The position numbers and the translations under genes were made by a program. From Lachnospiraceae bacterium (lineage in GTDB: Bacteria; Bacillota; Clostridia; Lachnospirales; Lachnospiraceae), in the NCBI GenBank assembly GCA_017460885.1, contig JAFUAB010000018.1, positions 81,726-145,725 on the forward strand: a stretch of 64,000 bases of DNA, in the 5' to 3' direction. Shown piece by piece: positions 62,112-64,000 of the stretch. The notes below the pieces were generated by a model that did not search any database, had not been told where the DNA came from, and saw only the letters and a list, made by a program, of their open reading frames with translations. Within the stretch, counting starts at the first letter, position 1; every line of letters starts with the position of its first letter.

Positions 62112-63425
62112 ATGGATAACAGTGCTGCTATATCGGAAATTCTAAGTTATATCCTTCTGTCACTGGGCTGCTGGGGCGTATTCAGAAAGTGCGGCATCCC
62201 GGTCGTATGGGCATTTGTGCCGATAGCCAGGGAGTATTATCTCGGACTTTGTGCCGACCGTGAAAGAGACGGACGCAATATGGCCTTTCTGTCGATCTCG
62301 ATGAATATCATCTCGATCGCTGCCCTGCTCATGCAGAATAATACGGAACTGGAGATGCTTCTGGGCATAACCGCTCTGGTTCTGATCATCGGCAAGATCG
62401 TATACTGCGCGAGGGTGTATCTCGGACTTACCAAGGTCTTTAACAGAAGAAAACGCTGGGTATTTCTTTTTCTCTTCTTTGAGGATATAGTACTGATCCT
62501 GTGGGGCTGGCATCCTGCTTTCAAGGTGGATGAGAACCTCGAACACCTGCAGAAGACTAAGGCCGCCGAAGGTCTGAATCAGGATATTACCGGAGATTCG
62601 GACGCGCTTACGATCAATATCAACGAGAGAAAGGTTAAGGATTTCATCAGGACCAAAACTCTGCTCAGGGATATCCATATGGTGATTCCCAAGGGACATA
62701 TGGTCCTGCTGCTGGGAGGCTCCGGCGCCGGCAAGACCACGTTTGTAAATGCTGTAACCGGATATGAAAAGGCTGATGCGAAGATCGAACTCGGTAATAA
62801 TGATGTCTACAGGGACTACGACAAGATGATGTATGATATCGGCTTTGTTCCGCAGCAGGATCTGATGAGAGTAAGCGATACCGTGAGCGCCACACTGGCC
62901 GATGCTGCCGGTATGCGCCTTCCCACCAATGTACATATCCTGGAACGCAGAAAACGTGTCGATGAAGCACTTGAGGAGTTCGGTCTTTCCGCGGTCAGGA
63001 CCAGCCTCGCCGAGAAGCTTTCCGGAGGGCAGCGTAAGAGGCTATCCATCGCTATGGAATTCATATCCGACCCGACGCTGTTCTTTCTTGATGAGCCCGA
63101 TTCGGGACTCGATGGCATAGTCGCCAGAGGTCTTTTTGAAAAGCTCAGAGCCATCGCTGATCAGAACAAGATAGTAATAGTCATAACGCATACACCCGAC
63201 AGGGTCATCGATCTCTTTGATGATGTGATCGTGCTTGCCAAGGATTCCGAGAGGACCGGCAGGCTTGCATATTACGGCCCCGTATCCGAGGCCTATGGAT
63301 TCTTCGGCAAGGATTCCATGGAGGACATACTCCGCTCGATCAACCAGAAGGAAGAAGGCGGCGAAGGCCGCGCCGAAGAATTTGTTGAAAAGTATGCCGA
63401 AATGATCAGGGAAAAGGTGGGGTGA
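62112..63425 (+). CDS. ABCG-like ABC transporter ATPase with N-terminal membrane helices
   Basis: A 437-residue protein. Residues 1-140 contain about four hydrophobic helices (for example WVFLFLFFEDIVLILWGW). The ABC domain follows: KDFIRTKTLLRDIHMVIPKG, Walker A GGSGAGKT, Q-loop FVPQQD, signature LSGGQRKRLSIAMEF, Walker B LFFLDEPDSGLDG, H-loop ITHTPD. LSGGQRKR followed by IAMEF and the DSGLDG end are ABCG/White-type. It overlaps no gene and is followed 7 bases after its stop by the permease start, forming one transporter operon. AGGAGA precedes ATG 62112. The 127-base gap upstream has a small TCAGG/CCTGA hairpin near 62056. Confidence 0.9.
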   Translation: MDNSAAISEILSYILLSLGCWGVFRKCGIPVVWAFVPIAREYYLGLCADRERDGRNMAFLSISMNIISIAALLMQNNTELEMLLGITALVLIIGKIVYCARVYLGLTKVFNRRKRWVFLFLFFEDIVLILWGWHPAFKVDENLEHLQKTKAAEGLNQDITGDSDALTININERKVKDFIRTKTLLRDIHMVIPKGHMVLLLGGSGAGKTTFVNAVTGYEKADAKIELGNNDVYRDYDKMMYDIGFVPQQDLMRVSDTVSATLADAAGMRLPTNVHILERRKRVDEALEEFGLSAVRTSLAEKLSGGQRKRLSIAMEFISDPTLFFLDEPDSGLDGIVARGLFEKLRAIADQNKIVIVITHTPDRVIDLFDDVIVLAKDSERTGRLAYYGPVSEAYGFFGKDSMEDILRSINQKEEGGEGRAEEFVEKYAEMIREKVG

Positions 63426-63431
63426 GCTGAT

Positions 63432-64000
63432 ATGGAAATAATGAATTTAAAACACAAGGGCCGCTTGGGTCAGACTCTGATATATCTCGGCAAGCTGTTT
63501 CGGCTTTTCCTTTTTCAGAACGACTGGAAGGTGCTTCCGATGTCCGCGATCATAGCTGCGCTGGTTTCGTTTGCGGTCGGCGGCAATCTGTTCAAGACCA
63601 TGGAGGGTACCATGATGGGCTCCTTCGCACTGGCCTGTGTCTGTGTCTGGAACGGTTTCTTCAATTCCATACAGTCGGTCTGCCGGGAAAGGGCGATCGT
63701 CAAAAGGGAGCACAGGGCAGGACTGCACATAACCGCGTATGTGGCCGCCCACATGATATACCAGGCCGTTCTCTGTCTGATGCAGGCGATCATCACCATA
63801 GTCATCTGCGGTTATATGAATGTGGAGATGCCAACGAAAAGTCTTATCACTCCATGGCCGTTGTTTGATTTCGGGATCACCCTTTTCCTGATAACCTATT
63901 GTGCGGATATGCTGGCACTGCTGATATCATCCTTTTCCAAAACGACCACCGCCGCAATGACCGTTATGCCATTCCTGCTGATCGTTGAGCTGCTGTTCTC
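63432..64000 (+). CDS. ABC-2 type permease, 3' partial
   Basis: The frame from ATG 63432 (MEIMNLKHKGRLGQTL) is open for 189 codons to the window end. Hydrophobic helices include VLPMSAIIAALVSFAVGG, MGSFALACVCVWNGFFN and ALLISSFSKTTTAAMTVM; between the first two comes an R-E-R-A-I-V-K-R-E-H turn typical of ABCG/ABC-2 permeases, where a conserved basic loop contacts the ATPase. It is the membrane partner of the preceding ATPase. The end is missing. Confidence 0.85.
   Translation, partial: MEIMNLKHKGRLGQTLIYLGKLFRLFLFQNDWKVLPMSAIIAALVSFAVGGNLFKTMEGTMMGSFALACVCVWNGFFNSIQSVCRERAIVKREHRAGLHITAYVAAHMIYQAVLCLMQAIITIVICGYMNVEMPTKSLITPWPLFDFGITLFLITYCADMLALLISSFSKTTTAAMTVMPFLLIVELLF

Overview
The window reads as chromosome of a Gram-positive anaerobe of the Clostridia, most likely a Lachnospiraceae-type species (inference). 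The support is AGGAGG-type ribosome binding sites, frequent TTG/GTG starts, a lipoprotein and secreted protein of Gram-positive style, GNFTG-type surface repeats, moderate GC, and no outer-membrane or T6SS membrane-complex genes. Almost everything is on the + strand; only two genes (19812-21304) are on the - strand.

About 59 kb is a contractile injection system (CIS) island whose left end lies outside the window. Structural genes (2-18211) run sheath (partial), tube, a tail-assembly chaperone that probably continues into a DUF6760-like segment by -1 frameshifting, a tube-domain protein with a long array of Trp-containing repeats, a coiled-coil protein in the tape-measure position, two CIS_tube/Afp7-like proteins, gp27-like hub, gp5-like spike, gp25, two baseplate J/gp6-like proteins and tail protein I. 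No capsid, portal, terminase or integrase is present, so this is not a prophage.

A regulatory block follows (18256-21304): a STAS anti-sigma antagonist, an unusual fusion of an FtsE-like ABC ATPase to an RsbW-like kinase domain, and, divergent from the next operon, a membrane histidine-kinase-like ATPase and an SH3-domain membrane protein. The accessory part (21446-59241) holds three Afp15-like AAA+ ATPases, five GNAT-type acetyltransferase-like proteins (four with two tandem domains), three membrane-anchored SH3 proteins, a lipoprotein and a membrane protein sharing one extracytoplasmic domain, two 7TM proteins (one with a decayed GGDEF domain), and several large proteins that look like CIS cargo: a 2548-residue protein with a permuted papain-like motif, a 782-residue protein with a papain-like Cys-His-Asn set, a 1099-residue protein and a 464-residue protein. 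Two of these cargo candidates share an identical N-terminal pattern, and the large cargo candidates mostly sit next to a GNAT gene.

A secreted repeat protein, a spermidine-synthase-like methyltransferase and a copper P-type ATPase are interspersed at 45-55 kb, together with palindromic MITE-like repeats at 50.9-52.4 kb. From 59283 to the end the content is ordinary: malic enzyme, a sodium-dependent (NSS) transporter, and an ABCG-like ATPase with its partial permease.

Working model (inference): a clostridial CIS made in the cytoplasm under partner-switching control, remodelled or loaded by several AAA+ proteins, with cell-envelope anchors rather than a recognisable tail fibre, and with multiple protease/kinase-like cargos.
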